Shown piece after piece: positions 3,951 to 5,280 of a DNA stretch of 5,280 nucleotides. Where the stretch lies: assembly GCA_030609785.1 (NCBI GenBank), contig JAUWTC010000230.1:1-5280 (forward strand). The letters run 5' to 3'. The stretch is from Holophagae bacterium (lineage in GTDB: Bacteria > Acidobacteriota > Thermoanaerobaculia > Thermoanaerobaculales > Sulfomarinibacteraceae). A model generated the notes under the pieces. The model saw only the letters and a program-made list of their open reading frames with translations, ran no database searches and was not told the DNA's origin. Within the stretch, counting starts at the first letter, position 1, and every line of letters starts with the position of its first letter. The position numbers were made by a program, and so were the translations under genes.

Positions 3951-5280
3951 GATGTGAGGCCGAGAACCTCGACTTCATATTCCCCAATAGTCGAGAAACG
4001 CTGGAAGGGGTTTCCCACCGCAGCATCGGGATCGGGCAAGGGGGCTGCGTCCGAGACCTCGAACATCTCCACCAACAATTGCTTGAAACAGCTCATCGGG
4101 TCGGGACCCTCGGCCAGGCCTGAAGGATCGAAGGCCGTGCTGCACAGCCGCACGACCCTGAGTTTCACCCTTTTGCTCCATGGGGCGTCGAGCATCAGAT
4201 CAACCATTACGAAGGGTGCCCGACCGGGCTCGACGATGCCGCCGACAGCAATCGCCTGTACCTGGCTCAGGCTCATCGGCCGGCTCTGTCCACCGATCGA
4301 CAGGGTCAAGACACCGTCCTCCCAGGCAGTCGGCACTGCCTCCATGATCTCCAACTGATGGTCTTCCGGCGCCAGGGTACGCGGCTCCTCGACGGCCTCA
4401 TCCGCCGCCTCGCCCTGGTCGCCCTCCGGCGCCGCCACGGTTGCCGGGGCCGGTTCCGCCGACGGAGTGGCGGGCGCGACCGAGCCAAGGGGACCGGCCA
4501 ACAGCCCTTCGATCTCGGCCCTGGTCTCGTCGGGAAGATCCATTGACGCCAGCGCCTGTTCGGCCAAACCCCGGGCCGAGGACGCCTTGGCCACCGACCC
4601 GACACGGGTCAGGCGGGCCAGGACCCCGGCAGGCGTTGCCGGAGTCACACCGGCGGCGCCTGCGTCGATGGTCGCCTGGAGGACGGTCTCCCCCAACTCG
4701 TCTCCCAAGGTCTCCGCAACCCTGGCCACCAGGGCCGGGTCTATCGACCCGGGCGGGGCCATCTCGACGATCTCCGGCCACTGCTGCGCCACCAGGTCAC
4801 GCTGGTCTGTTCGCAGAGCATCACGAAAGACCCTCAGGACAAAGGGAACTGCCGGGGCGACGTCGCCAATATCCCGGCGGACATCCCAGTAGGCCATCGC
4901 AACGTCAAAATCGCCGGGATTGACCTTGAGTTGGGACAGCAGGATTTCTTCGGCCTTTTCCATCTGACCGTTCTGGCGGGCCTCCAGGGCCTCCTCGAGA
5001 TCCAGATCCTGATGGTGTTCGAGCTTGGCATCCAAGGCGGTCTCGACGTATTTCTCCTCAAACTTCATCTGCTTGACGCCGGCCGCAATCACCAGGCCGT
5101 AAACAAAGCCCGCCACGTGCGCCCAGTGGGCGACGCCCGAGCCTTGGCCCCCTCCGAAGTCGACCGCCTGGCCGTAGAAAACCTCACGCAAGAGCCACAG
5201 GGGCAACATCAGCCACGCCGGGGCATCGAAGAACTTCGGCGTCACGAAAAAGAAGAAGAGGAACTTGATCTTGGTCTTTC
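3947..5280 (-). CDS. Rhomboid-family intramembrane serine protease, C-terminal part (5' end outside window)
   Basis: Rhomboids cleave membrane proteins within the bilayer using a Ser-His dyad. The frame is open to the right edge, so the beginning is missing, including the GxSG serine segment; the 443 residues seen are the C-terminal part. A hydrophobic stretch (KFLFFFFVTP) and WLMLPLWLLREVFYG are followed at about residues 48-66 by GVAHWAHVAGFVYGLVIA, the last-helix motif with the catalytic His (His54). Beyond the membrane lies a soluble tail of about 370 residues: a charged helical TPR-like segment (about 78-165: EEALEARQNGQMEKAEEILL, ...KVNPGDFDVA), an Ala/Pro/Glu-rich linker (about 270-305), and a compact C-terminal domain of about 130 residues (from MEAVPTAWEDGVLTLSIGG to the end) that I do not recognise. 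A GTG at 5245 could be called as a start, but it lies inside the membrane domain. The stop overlaps larA by 4 bp. Confidence 0.85.
   Translation of the reverse strand, partial: KTKIKFLFFFFVTPKFFDAPAWLMLPLWLLREVFYGQAVDFGGGQGSGVAHWAHVAGFVYGLVIAAGVKQMKFEEKYVETALDAKLEHHQDLDLEEALEARQNGQMEKAEEILLSQLKVNPGDFDVAMAYWDVRRDIGDVAPAVPFVLRVFRDALRTDQRDLVAQQWPEIVEMAPPGSIDPALVARVAETLGDELGETVLQATIDAGAAGVTPATPAGVLARLTRVGSVAKASSARGLAEQALASMDLPDETRAEIEGLLAGPLGSVAPATPSAEPAPATVAAPEGDQGEAADEAVEEPRTLAPEDHQLEIMEAVPTAWEDGVLTLSIGGQSRPMSLSQVQAIAVGGIVEPGRAPFVMVDLMLDAPWSKRVKLRVVRLCSTAFDPSGLAEGPDPMSCFKQLLVEMFEVSDAAPLPDPDAAVGNPFQRFSTIGEYEVEVLGLTS

Noticed and set aside
2739..4358. Plus-strand open frame of 539 codons
   Set aside because: Antisense to larA and the rhomboid gene, both strongly identified on the minus strand; an expected by-product of GC-rich codon use.

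Overview
The window looks like a fragment of a GC-rich, Gram-negative-type bacterial chromosome, probably from an uncultured environmental lineage. An Acidobacteriota-like origin is a guess from gene style and from the kind of intergenic repeats present; the sequence does not prove it. TGA works as an ordinary stop at the end of the rhomboid gene, so the genetic code appears standard.

Layout, left to right. Positions 1-265 (minus strand) hold the start of an ABC transporter ATPase that runs off the left edge. Positions 266-1041 hold no convincing gene; they are a mosaic of short repeats: a GTAGGGGCG-headed palindrome, an 8-bp tandem run, a 54-bp tandem repeat and strong hairpins. Positions 1042-1314 (plus strand) hold a small, AT-richer orphan gene flanked by inverted copies of the same repeat material. 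A second GTA(G/A)GGGCG-type hairpin lies at 1388-1415, between this gene and the convergent gene that follows. Positions 1422-2612 (minus strand) hold the main find, an exported DUF1573-domain protein. Its reading frame is interrupted once by an in-frame TGA, exactly where the family has the first Cys of its conserved S-C-G-C-T motif. A 10-bp stem-loop starts 8 nt after the TGA. I read this as a selenocysteine codon with a bacterial SECIS element, giving one 396-residue selenoprotein. Positions 2682-3950 (minus) encode a LarA-type nickel-pincer enzyme with all its key residues. Positions 3947-5280 (minus) encode the C-terminal part of a rhomboid membrane protease with a long soluble tail.

Transcription of the right half runs from right to left: rhomboid, larA, then the DUF1573 selenoprotein gene. 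The rhomboid stop and larA start overlap as ATGA, so these two are probably one translationally coupled unit. The selenoprotein gene lies 69 nt further on, has its own strong ribosome binding site, and is preceded by an AT-rich nested palindrome that may be an operator or promoter region. It may therefore be read through from larA, started separately, or both. No shared pathway for the three genes is evident from the sequence. The machinery needed for selenocysteine (selA, selB, selC, selD) and for the LarA cofactor (larB, larC, larE) is not in this window.
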